From a virus, in the IMG/VR virus record IMGVR_UViG_3300036828_000671, positions 1 to 37,292 of that record: DNA of 37,292 nt. One strand, written 5' to 3'. Below, in pieces: positions 1 through 6,817 of this stretch. The notes below the pieces were generated by a model. The model ran no database searches and had not been told where the DNA came from. It was given only the letters and a program-made list of their open reading frames with translations. How positions within the stretch are numbered: the first letter of the stretch is position 1; the number at the start of each line of letters is the position of its first letter. The position numbers and the translations under genes were made by a program.

Positions 1-179
1 TGCGTAAATAAATGGTTTTACTTTGGTAAATAGCATATAGAAGGCATCCCTGTCCACTTCCCTGTCTTGTTTGTTTTCCTTGTTTCATTCTGTTTTATGT
101 TTAGACGGGCGCACCCCAGGGGGGATCGAGCGCAGTTCTCCTATTTAATTTGCTACCATTGCAATTTAATCTTCAGGGC
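1..179. other. left-edge non-coding stretch
   Basis: AT-rich sequence beyond the stop codon of the leftmost minus-strand gene. I see no convincing gene. A short C-run/G-run pair (CCCC AGG GGGG near 114-125) could form a small hairpin but has no T-tract on either side, so I do not call it a terminator. Confidence 0.4.
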
Positions 180-1262
180 TCAGAGAACACGCGCCGGCCG
201 CAGTGAATGCCGGTAACGATCGAGGGGGCCACCTGCAAACAGTTTCAGACCCGCAAGCCAGTTGCGCGGAGGATCTGAGGCTACAACTTCCGACCGAGCT
301 CGATTCATCAGCAATCCTCTAAACGTCTCTAACGTCATTTCTGGCGATGCTCGAAGCAGCCCCGAAAGCGCCGCCTGGTCCTTCACCGTCCAGGGGCAAT
401 TTCCCGCTTTCTCATCCCCCATATTCTGCTGATCCCAATACCTGAAAATCTCGATTCGGAATGGCTCCCAACGGCTGTCAGCCGGAAAATCCGCTTTTGG
501 CCGGCTCGACTGTTTTTTTAAATGCCCAACGCCGAAGCCCAGACCCCCCGCGCCGCTCTTGTTAGCACCGGCCGTGCCCGTTTCATCGTTCCCGCCTTTT
601 GCGATGCGTCTACGGGCCGATTTTGCCGGTTTGCCTAGTTTCGCCTTTGTTTTGCTTTGCTTGGCGCTGGGCGGCGGTTTGCTCGGCGTAGGTTTGCCAG
701 GCGAAGGCGGGTTTGAGGATCCGCCTCTCGGCGCGGCAGCGCCGGAGTTTGGTTTTGGGAAAGGCGGATTTACCGAAACACTTGATGAAGTTGATAAACC
801 CTTACTTACCTCTTCAACTACAACTACCATGCCGAAATTTTCGGCAGATTTTTGAAATGTGTGTATATTCAACGACTTGCCGCGCTTCCATGAAATGTAC
901 CCTTTTTGGAAATTTGCCCAGTTTTCGAGCGTCGGACCTGGACTTTGTTGGTCTTTTCGCGTTTTATACCGCGGCAGATACTTCTCACGGGTTGCAAATT
1001 GCGCCCACCAAACGCCGTTAACTTCATAAAGAATAACGAGATAGTTCCTCTCATATTCCTCGAAGATTTTCTCTAGTTGTGAATGTTCAGGAGGTTTAGC
1101 AAAGTTTCCGAAAATTTTCGAAATGATTGTGTTTTCAGATAGTTCCAGCCTTCCGTATCCATTTGCCGCCGTATAGAACCAGGGCCAGTAAAGCTGAGCT
1201 AAATCACTGCAGGCGGCGAGACGTTCTCCAGAGAAAAGACCGTCCCTGTCGATGAATGGCAT
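180..1262 (-). CDS. replication-initiation-like phage protein (winged-helix type N-terminus, C-terminal basic domain)
   Basis: A 360-residue protein in three parts. Residues 1-150 are a compact domain starting with FIDRDGLFSGERLAACSDLA and containing WWAQFATREKYLPRY. Residues 150-230 are a Pro/Ser/Lys-rich linker. Residues 255-360 are helical and rich in Trp and Arg (WTVKDQAALSGLL, NWLAGLK). This build is like phage replisome-organiser proteins that bind the origin and hand over to a helicase loader, and a DnaC-like loader is encoded at 34095-34820. From memory, the N-terminal domain resembles proteins annotated in Acidobacteriota genomes; I cannot check this. The start ATG is preceded on the minus strand by AGGAAAGGGAG. 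It lies downstream of the RHH gene on the same strand, so both may share the promoter near 1600-1626. The replication role is inference. Confidence 0.55.
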   Translation of the reverse strand: MPFIDRDGLFSGERLAACSDLAQLYWPWFYTAANGYGRLELSENTIISKIFGNFAKPPEHSQLEKIFEEYERNYLVILYEVNGVWWAQFATREKYLPRYKTRKDQQSPGPTLENWANFQKGYISWKRGKSLNIHTFQKSAENFGMVVVVEEVSKGLSTSSSVSVNPPFPKPNSGAAAPRGGSSNPPSPGKPTPSKPPPSAKQSKTKAKLGKPAKSARRRIAKGGNDETGTAGANKSGAGGLGFGVGHLKKQSSRPKADFPADSRWEPFRIEIFRYWDQQNMGDEKAGNCPWTVKDQAALSGLLRASPEMTLETFRGLLMNRARSEVVASDPPRNWLAGLKLFAGGPLDRYRHSLRPARVL

Positions 1263-1366
1263 TTACTCCCTTTCCTGCAGGCGCACAAAAGCCTTCGCGC
1301 CCGCAACTAAAGCACGTTCGACAAAAGACCGTAGGGGATTATTCCGCCGCCTAAAACCGTGAACAA

Positions 1367-1591
1367 TTAGGCCGCGTTTTCAGTGGAAATAAATTCCTCC
1401 GGTAATGGGGACGGAGCTGGATCTGCTTCAAGCACCTTCCGAGCAGTTCCAGTTGCGGCGAGGTTGATGAAGGCGTTAAGGCTTATTCCTCGTCTCACCG
1501 CAGCCTCCTTAATCAAACGCGCATCTCCAGGGGCGATTTTTAGCAGGTAAGTGTACCGCTTAACAGGTTTGACTTTCTTTTTCGCCTTCAT
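1367..1591 (-). CDS. small ribbon-helix-helix (Arc/CopG-like) DNA-binding protein
   Basis: A 74-residue protein. A Lys-rich N-terminus leads into a beta strand (RYTYLLKIA, about residues 12-20), then a helix (ARLIKEAAVRRG) and a second helix (SLNAFINLAATGTARKVL). This strand-helix-helix order with GISLNAFIN is typical of ribbon-helix-helix dimers that bind operators through the beta strand. The tail (residues 55-74) is acidic and Pro-rich. Its start codon is only 9 bp from a 27-bp palindrome at 1600-1626, which makes autoregulation likely. No clear Shine-Dalgarno precedes the ATG. It could be a repressor or an orphan antitoxin; no toxin gene is adjacent. Confidence 0.7.
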   Translation of the reverse strand: MKAKKKVKPVKRYTYLLKIAPGDARLIKEAAVRRGISLNAFINLAATGTARKVLEADPAPSPLPEEFISTENAA

Positions 1592-1599
1592 GTCGGTGG

Positions 1600-1626
1600 A
1601 CAGTATATATCTATGATATATATTGT
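1600..1626. promoter_or_regulatory. 27-bp near-perfect palindrome, likely operator between divergent genes
   Basis: Two 12-bp arms (ACAGTATATATC and GATATATATTGT) flank a 3-bp centre; 11 of 12 arm positions are complementary. It lies between the minus-strand RHH gene (start 1591) and the plus-strand gene starting at 1630. The AT-rich core also resembles -10 elements on both strands (TATATC, TATGAT), so a bound dimer would block both promoters. The RHH protein is the natural candidate ligand, by inference. Confidence 0.6.
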
Positions 1627-1629
1627 CAA

Positions 1630-1896
1630 ATGCCTAGCAAGAAACAAGCAATGGTTGACACACGAATAGCCAAGAGATACCGCCTAAACGCTGGCCAATA
1701 CGGCACGCTCTTAAGGTTGTCAGCAGAGGAACTTTTACATGGCCCTTTGCCGAATGATCTAGAGTTTTTATGTCTCAAGACCCACGGGGGAATTGGTGTG
1801 GTTTCCGAGGTGCTGGCGCAATTCTTTACCTTAGGCCAAGACAACCTTTGGCGTTCAAAACTGGTAGTAATGCGTTGGAGGAAGCGCGGCGAATGA
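1630..1896 (+). CDS. hypothetical protein, first gene of the early plus-strand operon
   Basis: An 88-residue basic protein that I do not recognise. It has a possible helical core (AGQYGTLLRLSAEELLHG) and a basic end (KLVVMRWRKRGE). The first ATG (1630) lies 4 bp after the palindrome and has no Shine-Dalgarno. The in-frame ATG at 1651 is an alternative start, also without a strong site. Its stop overlaps the start of the RusA gene as ATGA (1893-1896), which supports it being a real, translationally coupled gene. It is probably an early phage protein controlled by the 1600-1626 operator. Confidence 0.5.
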   Translation: MPSKKQAMVDTRIAKRYRLNAGQYGTLLRLSAEELLHGPLPNDLEFLCLKTHGGIGVVSEVLAQFFTLGQDNLWRSKLVVMRWRKRGE

Positions 1897-2423
1897 CACG
1901 CATGAGCCGCACCGCAGAGCGCAGAGCTTGGACAGAATTTGTCGAAGCCGCGGAAAACGCAACTGGCAAAACTGCTAGGCGCGTGACTGAAATTTCCTTC
2001 TCCGTCGAATGCGAACCGATACCCCAAGGAAGCATGGGCGGGATCTGCACCACAAAGCCGAATGGTTCCCCGATGACCGTGCTTAAAGCAGACAACCCGC
2101 GTACTCATGCATATCGGCGCCAGATAGGCTTCGCGGCCCTCGAAGCGCGCGCCGCGGCCGGCATACATGAAGTATTCGCCGCGGCCGCCGTGCCCGTGCG
2201 CGTAGCTCTCACTTTCGTATTCGAACGGCCGAAATCGGCGCCTGCTTCAAGAACGCGGCCCACCGTCAAACCCGACTACGACAAACTTGCTCGAAGTACA
2301 ACTGATGCCATGACAGGCATTCTCTGGGTAGACGATGCGCAGGTTGTCGACGCCGAGTTGCACAAGATTTATGGGGCGCCGGCGCACGTTCAGATCACTG
2401 TTGAACTACTGGAGGAAAAATAG
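1893..2423 (+). CDS. rusA: RusA-family Holliday junction resolvase
   Basis: A 176-residue protein. RusA is a dimeric Mg-dependent endonuclease that cuts four-way DNA junctions, used by phages to resolve recombination and branched replication intermediates before packaging. The family core is clear: an N-terminal strand followed by EPIPQGS (residues 41-47), then KPDYDKL with D128 and D130, and 15-20 residues later TGILWVDDAQV with D147 and D148. These match the catalytic aspartates of RusA. The reading frame is open further upstream, but the ATG at 1893 overlaps the preceding stop (ATGA) and fits the family length once an extra N-terminus of about 30 residues is allowed. It sits among early genes, in keeping with a replication/recombination role. 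Confidence 0.88.
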   Translation: MTRMSRTAERRAWTEFVEAAENATGKTARRVTEISFSVECEPIPQGSMGGICTTKPNGSPMTVLKADNPRTHAYRRQIGFAALEARAAAGIHEVFAAAAVPVRVALTFVFERPKSAPASRTRPTVKPDYDKLARSTTDAMTGILWVDDAQVVDAELHKIYGAPAHVQITVELLEEK

Positions 2424-2425
2424 GA

Positions 2426-2740
2426 ATGCTTTTCATCCCGTTTCACGAACACGAAAAGAGACGTACCGTGCTGGCTGTTGTCATCGAAACCGACAATTTA
2501 GAGCGCATGAAGGCAGCAGATCCCATCACGATTGAATCAGACAGCCGCGGTGGGCTTATGCCCCACCTGCCTTATCCCGATAACACTTCGTTGCTGATTG
2601 CGTTTGAATCAGACACCGCACCCATTCTTGAACTGGCGCGAAAGCAAAACGTCATTGGATTATTCCAGTACCTTGAACGTGGCTTTCAGTTCAAGCAAGA
2701 CATCGATGGTCGCCATCGAAGCATACACATTCGGGAGTAG
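2426..2740 (+). CDS. hypothetical early protein
   Basis: A 104-residue protein that begins 2 bp after the RusA stop and follows GGAGGAAAA, a good ribosome binding site. It has no membrane segment or cysteine motif. The sequence alternates strands and helices (TVLAVVIETDNLERM, SLLIAFESDTAPILELARKQNVIGL), suggesting a small alpha/beta fold. I do not recognise the family. The tight spacing with rusA suggests co-expression early in infection. Confidence 0.65.
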   Translation: MLFIPFHEHEKRRTVLAVVIETDNLERMKAADPITIESDSRGGLMPHLPYPDNTSLLIAFESDTAPILELARKQNVIGLFQYLERGFQFKQDIDGRHRSIHIRE

Positions 2741-2748
2741 GAACGAAA

Positions 2749-3039
2749 ATGCCAAACGTGAAAGCCGTTGACCGGCGCTCGCCGGTTGAATATTTCCATT
2801 GCCTCATTTGTGGCGACCAGATTCCCCCCGATCGCGTGGTGCGCAAATCTGTCACCTGTACACCCGAGCACGCCAAGATCCTCAACCTTGAACGGCGCCG
2901 GCTGCGCGATCAAACCCGCTGTCGATTCTGCAATCGTCCCAACACGCCCGAGGAACGCCGGCAGTTCGCCGCCTGGCGCAAGAGTCTGCCCAAAGCAGGC
3001 AAGAAACGCGGACCTAAACTAAAGTTGGCGGGTGGATAG
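2749..3039 (+). CDS. small zinc-ribbon-like protein
   Basis: A 96-residue basic protein. It contains CLIC near residue 18, a further Cys in SVTCTPEHAK, and CRFCNRP near residue 57, giving enough Cys/His for one or two zinc sites. The C-terminus is Lys/Arg-rich (KAGKKRGPKLKL), consistent with nucleic-acid binding. The first part (CLICGDQIPPDRVVRKSVTC) resembles short zinc ribbons found in many phages and bacteria. It overlaps the next gene as TAGTG. The function is unknown. Confidence 0.65.
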   Translation: MPNVKAVDRRSPVEYFHCLICGDQIPPDRVVRKSVTCTPEHAKILNLERRRLRDQTRCRFCNRPNTPEERRQFAAWRKSLPKAGKKRGPKLKLAGG

Positions 3040-3245
3040 TGACCGAAAAAAATGAACGTCTGGACCGCATCGAAGCAATTCTCGAAAGTTTAGCTCAGCG
3101 CGATGAAGTTTTCGACAAGCGCATCGCGGCATTGGTCGCCCGTCACGAAGCGTTGACGGCGCGCCATGAGGCTCTAAGCGAGTCAGTTGAAATGATGGCT
3201 CAAAGCTGGTTCCGTAATCGGGGGAAAGATGATTCTGCAAAATGA
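3039..3245 (+). CDS. small coiled-coil protein
   Basis: A 68-residue protein with a GTG start overlapping the previous stop (TAGTG). It is almost wholly helical with heptad-like spacing (RLDRIEAILESLAQRDEVFDKRIAALVARHEAL). A duplicated segment, ALVARHEALTARHEAL, shows an RHEAL repeat. It probably oligomerises as a coiled coil; the role is unknown. Confidence 0.6.
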   Translation: MTEKNERLDRIEAILESLAQRDEVFDKRIAALVARHEALTARHEALSESVEMMAQSWFRNRGKDDSAK

Positions 3246-3483
3246 CAACGAACTAATGGGGTGGATATATGGCATCCTGCACCACGAACCTAACCGATCT
3301 GGCGATTTTCTCAGGCACCTGGCAGAAGCTGCGGTGCGTGCCGATGTCGAATCCTATTCAGCCCTGCGGCCGGCTTTGCTTATCATCTCCAATCGATTCC
3401 CGGAGTATGAATGTAAATGCTATGCATTTCGCCTATCGTCTGACGACGGGGCCAAAGACCTCCCAACCAAGTATTCCGACTAG
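3229..3483 (+). CDS. hypothetical small phage protein
   Basis: An 84-residue protein, last gene of the early plus-strand run. The recognisable part is MGWIYGILHHEPNRSGDFLR (from residue 10) followed by a helix-rich body. The ATG at 3229 overlaps the previous gene by 17 bp; the in-frame ATG at 3256 is an alternative start. The pattern looks like a conserved small phage protein of unknown function. Its last 51 bp overlap the 3' end of the convergent membrane-protein gene at 3433-3609. Confidence 0.6.
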   Translation: MILQNDNELMGWIYGILHHEPNRSGDFLRHLAEAAVRADVESYSALRPALLIISNRFPEYECKCYAFRLSSDDGAKDLPTKYSD

Positions 3484-3609
3484 GATCCAGAGAACTAAAT
3501 AGGCGCCTGCGCGGCGAACCCAAAGCGGCTGTGCGGGCTCATAGCTGACCCAGACGCCGAAGATCACGGCGATCACGTAAATGGTCCAAAACAGGATTCC
3601 CAACGGCAT
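3433..3609 (-). CDS. 58-residue membrane protein with two transmembrane helices
   Basis: A short gene read from an ATG at 3609 down to a TAG at 3435-3433. The product begins MPLGILFWTIYVIAVIFGV and ends FGPVVRR. Two hydrophobic helices (about residues 3-22 and 37-53) flank a short loop with WVRRAG. A very good ribosome binding site (AAGGAGAAG) lies 7-8 bp before the ATG, which strongly supports translation. It is the only minus-strand gene between the early and late blocks. It is probably a small inner-membrane protein; a holin-like or superinfection role would be a guess. It overlaps the convergent gene ending at 3483. Confidence 0.75.
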   Translation of the reverse strand: MPLGILFWTIYVIAVIFGVWVSYEPAQPLWVRRAGAYLVLWILVGILGWEVFGPVVRR

Positions 3610-3630
3610 AAAACTTCTCCTTTACCTCTA

Positions 3631-3686
3631 CTTGAAGCAGGGTGCTTGAAGCAGGGTGCTTGAAGCAGGGTGCTTGAAGCAAGGTT
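3631..3686. repeat. four tandem 14-bp direct repeats
   Basis: The unit CTTGAAGCAGGGTG occurs exactly at 3631, 3645 and 3659 and in a diverged copy at 3673 (CTTGAAGCAAGGTT). The array sits upstream of the minus-strand membrane gene and of the whole late operon. It is not in a coding frame that I would accept. It may be a multi-site operator, a small iteron set or a slippage-prone element. Confidence 0.9.
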
Positions 3687-3772
3687 AAAGCAACTTTCGC
3701 TTTTCATTCTCTCCCGCAAGTAAACCTCTTGCACGAATGCAGGAAAGGGCAGAATCTTGTTCTCTATGCACT

Positions 3773-3802
3773 GTCGCCCCTTCTGGGGACGTGGATTGAA
3801 AC
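3773..3802 (+). other. solitary type I-C-like CRISPR repeat (no array, no cas genes)
   Basis: A single 30-nt element that starts GTCGCCCC and ends CGTGGATTGAAAC, as in type I-C CRISPR repeats (usually 32 nt). The arms pair as CG+CCCC with GGGG+CG around a TTCT loop, with a bulged A in the 3' arm (GGGGACG). The 3' end keeps the ATTGAAAC that forms the crRNA 5' handle. I found no second copy in the window, so there is no array. It lies in the non-coding gap before the late operon, 50 bp upstream of the next start codon. Lone repeats in phages are known as RNA anti-CRISPR candidates (Racrs). Transcription and activity are not shown by the sequence. Confidence 0.7.
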
Positions 3803-3851
3803 AAACGCTACCGGACATTTGCGGACCCGCCGCCAAAGGAGAACGAAGATT

Positions 3852-4448
3852 ATGCCCGCTCTTTGGGATCGACCGAATGGGCCTGTGAGCCCCGCGGCCA
3901 GCTCAGTAACTATGGCGCCTTTAAGTACACAGCTTGCGACACCCGCCGCGTTGCCGGCCACGCAATCCGTAACCGTGGCCACGGAAGTTATCATCCTCAA
4001 CCCATCGAACCCCGCCACCGCGCTCAATACGCCCCTCGGCCCCTTTACGGCGCTGGAGCAGACCATCTTCGACCTCGTTGCATCCGGCTTCATCACCACC
4101 CGAGCCGCAGGCACCATCGCGCTGGGGCTCTATGCGGGAGCGAGCGCAACCGTGGTAGCCGGCAACCTGCTGCATAAAACCGCCGCCCCAGTCACCCAGA
4201 ACACCACCACGGCGCCCTGGTGGATCCACGCCATGCTGATTTACGACTCAGTAAGCGGCAAGCTGCAGGGCAAATGCGGAGGCACGATCAACAACGTGAT
4301 CGACCCCGAGATTGCCAATACCAACGTGCCCACCGGTATAAGCAACGCGGCCAATCCCGTGGCCACCTTCTCGCTCAGCATCACTTCGAGCGGCGCCGCA
4401 CCTGGCACACCCACCACCATCAACGTTCAAAAATTTAACGCCGGCTGA
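3852..4448 (+). CDS. hypothetical protein at the head of the late operon
   Basis: A 198-residue protein. The frame is open from 3729, but the ATG at 3852 is preceded by AAAGGAGAAC at good spacing, so I use it; the upstream part would run through the CRISPR-like repeat. The product is Ala/Thr-rich with beta-type stretches (SVTVATEVIILNPSNPAT, ATFSLSITSSGAAPGTPT) and a central helical part (FTALEQTIFDLVASGFITTRAAGTIALG). This composition is usual for virion surface or decoration proteins. I do not recognise the family. It lies directly upstream of the terminase region. Confidence 0.65.
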   Translation: MPALWDRPNGPVSPAASSVTMAPLSTQLATPAALPATQSVTVATEVIILNPSNPATALNTPLGPFTALEQTIFDLVASGFITTRAAGTIALGLYAGASATVVAGNLLHKTAAPVTQNTTTAPWWIHAMLIYDSVSGKLQGKCGGTINNVIDPEIANTNVPTGISNAANPVATFSLSITSSGAAPGTPTTINVQKFNAG

Positions 4449-4462
4449 TCGGAGCGAACCCC

Positions 4463-4795
4463 ATGGCCAAGGAAAAAGAGGAAACAAAAAAGCCGGAGGG
4501 TAAGCGCAAAGAAGGCGGCAAAAAGAAGAGGCTGCACCTTCACGAGATACGCAGCACCCAGGCGCGAGATGGGTCCATCGTCCACCACGCGACTTACAAG
4601 GATCACAAAGATGCAGCCTTCACGCATCCTGAACGCGGACCAACAGCCACTAGCGCCAATCCCGAAGAGGCCGGCCAACATGTAGCTGAACAGTTTGGGA
4701 TGAATCAGATGGGCGGCGGCGGGGAAGAAGCGGGGGGCCAGGAACCAGAGCCCGCCGCCGCGGGCGCCGGAGCACCACCGCAGGCAGGAGTCTAA
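4463..4795 (+). CDS. hypothetical basic/Gly-rich protein before terminase
   Basis: A 110-residue protein preceded by CGGAGCG. The N-terminus is very Lys/Glu-rich (residues 1-28). The middle has a His-rich strand pattern (LHLHEIRSTQARDGSIVHHATY) and the tail is Gly/Ala/Pro-rich. Its position just before terminase might suggest a small-terminase role, but I see no helix-turn-helix, and the middle domain resembles short phage proteins of unknown function. I would not call it TerS. Confidence 0.6.
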   Translation: MAKEKEETKKPEGKRKEGGKKKRLHLHEIRSTQARDGSIVHHATYKDHKDAAFTHPERGPTATSANPEEAGQHVAEQFGMNQMGGGGEEAGGQEPEPAAAGAGAPPQAGV

Positions 4796-4802
4796 ATCTC
4801 CC

Positions 4803-6494
4803 ATGCTTGACGTCGCTAGGCTGGCCGATGATGATGAATATCGTGCAGACGCACGTCATCGATTTATAACAGATCATTTTTTCGCGGCTCAAATCATCGG
4901 GTTTCACGATTTCAAAGAGCGCGCTCATCGTCCTGCGGTGAATCTATATTTCCCCAAGAATCCAAATCTATCGATCAGCCAGCAGCATAAAAAAAAGAAA
5001 CGAATCCATCTCGATCCGCGCCACAGCCTGAAAACTTCACTCAAACGTGTTGACCGGCTGCAATGGATCTGCGCTTTCCCCGAGGAAATTACTATCCTGA
5101 ACAATTCCGCAACTCAGCCCCTGGCCGAAGAAGTGGCGTTCAAAACCGCGCTGCAATTCTGGCGGCCGAAGGGCTCAGGGCTCCGCCCCATCCAGGTCAT
5201 GTATCCCGAATTGGTCATCGACAAAAGACCAACAGGATGCTGGAACACTCCCAACCGCAAACTCTGGGGCGCTGGTGATCTGGATTACACGCTCGATTTC
5301 ACTTCCCCGCAGAGCTCGCAGTCCGGCTGGCATCCGCTCATTATGGATTGCGACGACGTGGAGGATGCAAACAACAGCGGCATCACCGCCAGTCATGAAG
5401 TGCGCCAGAATGTGATCGATGTGTGCGACCAAAATGAAAATACGGTTCGCGAAGGCGGCTATATCTATATTGGAGGAACTAGATATTCACCCCTTGATTA
5501 CTATGGGAAATGCCTGCGATTGGCGGAAGAAAATCCCGACAATTGGGAAGTGCTTGTACGCAGCTCTGTGATCGTCAAGAGCGGCGCCCAATTGGTGCCG
5601 GGTGAATTCCCGCGCGAAGACGAACTGGAATTGCAGTTTCCTGAACTCGGAAATCTAAGCTATATCAGCTTGCGGGAAAAGTTCTATCAAAATTTTCTCA
5701 GCTTTATGGCCCAGCAACAGAACGACCCGCGAGGCGGCGCCGTGGCCCGCTTTGACGAGAAGCTGTATAAGAGCTGCCTGATTGCGCCCGAGCGGATCCC
5801 GCTGGGCGGCGACGTCTACATGTGCTGGCGCCCGCGGTACGGCGGCAAACCATCCATGGCCAAATATAGTGAAGGCGCCGTGGCCCGATTGTTCGACGGC
5901 AAAATCTATGTGCTCGACGCCTGGCAGGGAACCTACAGCCCCAGCGGGGAAGCGGAAAAGATTGTTCACCAGGCCAAAGTGCATCAGATCGATGCGCTGA
6001 TGATCGTATGCGTACCGGGGTCTGATTACGTGATGACGCATGTGCGCAACGAAGCCGCGCGGCGCAATCGCAGTTTCAGAATGCAGTGGACCGAATACGA
6101 GGAAGACGACGCGCGCCGCGCGGGATCCATCGAACAACTGGAACCATTGATGAAAGTGGGGCGCGTGTGGCTCTCCACCGCTATGTCGAAAGCCTCCGAA
6201 TGCCAGAACCAGTTTGTTCATTTCGGGCTCATGGAAGAGAATGGCATCATTGAAGCTATCTCCAAATTTGCGGATCTAGTTCCGCTCTCCCTGCTGCGCG
6301 CCAACATGAGCGAAGAAGAGATTGAATGGCAGCGCCGGCGCCGCGAAGACGCCTTAGTCACGGCGTTTCTCGATCAGCAGGGAATGCCGGCCGTCGACGA
6401 GCAGGCGCGACAGAAGGCAGAAGCACACTTGCAAGCTATGAGCGCAACGAGTTATTACGGGATCCCACCGCTGCCAGGAGGGTTAGACGGATGA
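4803..6494 (+). CDS. terL: terminase large subunit (TerL)
   Basis: A 563-residue protein. TerL pumps phage DNA into the prohead with an N-terminal ATPase and cuts it with a C-terminal RNase H-like nuclease. Walker A is a divergent PRHSLKTS at residues 72-79, as in the PRGHLKST class. Walker B is PLIMDCDDVED (178-188), and a coupling motif IGGTRYSPLDYYG follows (223-235). The nuclease domain starts near residue 335 with the usual YGGK and GKIYVLDAWQG strands, but the first catalytic Asp position seems to hold Trp (MCWRPRYGGK). The end runs into the next gene as ATGA. It is followed by the portal gene, the usual order. Confidence 0.88.
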   Translation: MLDVARLADDDEYRADARHRFITDHFFAAQIIGFHDFKERAHRPAVNLYFPKNPNLSISQQHKKKKRIHLDPRHSLKTSLKRVDRLQWICAFPEEITILNNSATQPLAEEVAFKTALQFWRPKGSGLRPIQVMYPELVIDKRPTGCWNTPNRKLWGAGDLDYTLDFTSPQSSQSGWHPLIMDCDDVEDANNSGITASHEVRQNVIDVCDQNENTVREGGYIYIGGTRYSPLDYYGKCLRLAEENPDNWEVLVRSSVIVKSGAQLVPGEFPREDELELQFPELGNLSYISLREKFYQNFLSFMAQQQNDPRGGAVARFDEKLYKSCLIAPERIPLGGDVYMCWRPRYGGKPSMAKYSEGAVARLFDGKIYVLDAWQGTYSPSGEAEKIVHQAKVHQIDALMIVCVPGSDYVMTHVRNEAARRNRSFRMQWTEYEEDDARRAGSIEQLEPLMKVGRVWLSTAMSKASECQNQFVHFGLMEENGIIEAISKFADLVPLSLLRANMSEEEIEWQRRRREDALVTAFLDQQGMPAVDEQARQKAEAHLQAMSATSYYGIPPLPGGLDG

Positions 6495-6817
6495 CGACAA
6501 ATGAAACATCGATGCCGGTTGAGTTGCAAGACAGGATCCCGCTCTATCAATCACACAAAGTGGTGCGGGCGCTGAAAATAAAAGATGTGATTGAGGAAGT
6601 TTCCACACCGAATTGGGTTGCTCTCCAATTTGATAATTTCCCCGAGCTTAACGGAACACTCGCCATCCGCGTTGCTAACAAACCACGGCCAAAATCGGGG
6701 TGGTACTACGTGCTTTATGAGGATGGCTATGAGAGTTTCAGCCCACCGGAAGCGTTTAAGCAAGGATATTCACCGCATGTGCCAGAAGGACTCGACGAAC
6801 CGGCTAAAAAACTCTAA
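6491..6817 (+). CDS. conserved hypothetical phage protein between terminase and portal
   Basis: A 108-residue protein. The frame is open into terL, but the ATG at 6491 (ATGA overlap with the terL stop) is the natural start. The core YQSHKVVRALKIKDV, followed by a beta-rich part and SGWYYVLYEDGYESFSPPEAF, is a pattern I know from many small phage proteins; the aromatic WYYVLYEDGYESFSP end is typical. No enzymatic residues are evident. It is likely a small structural or assembly accessory. The stop overlaps the portal start (TAATG). Confidence 0.7.
   Translation: MTTNETSMPVELQDRIPLYQSHKVVRALKIKDVIEEVSTPNWVALQFDNFPELNGTLAIRVANKPRPKSGWYYVLYEDGYESFSPPEAFKQGYSPHVPEGLDEPAKKL

Noticed and set aside
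3773-3802. CRISPR array
   Set aside because: Only one repeat unit; no second copy, spacer or cas gene in the window.
3729-3851. Upstream extension of the 3852 gene through the CRISPR-like element
   Set aside because: The ATG at 3852 has a strong ribosome site; the extension has none and is basic, unstructured sequence.
4463-4795. Small terminase subunit
   Set aside because: Position fits but there is no helix-turn-helix or coiled-coil pattern; left as hypothetical.
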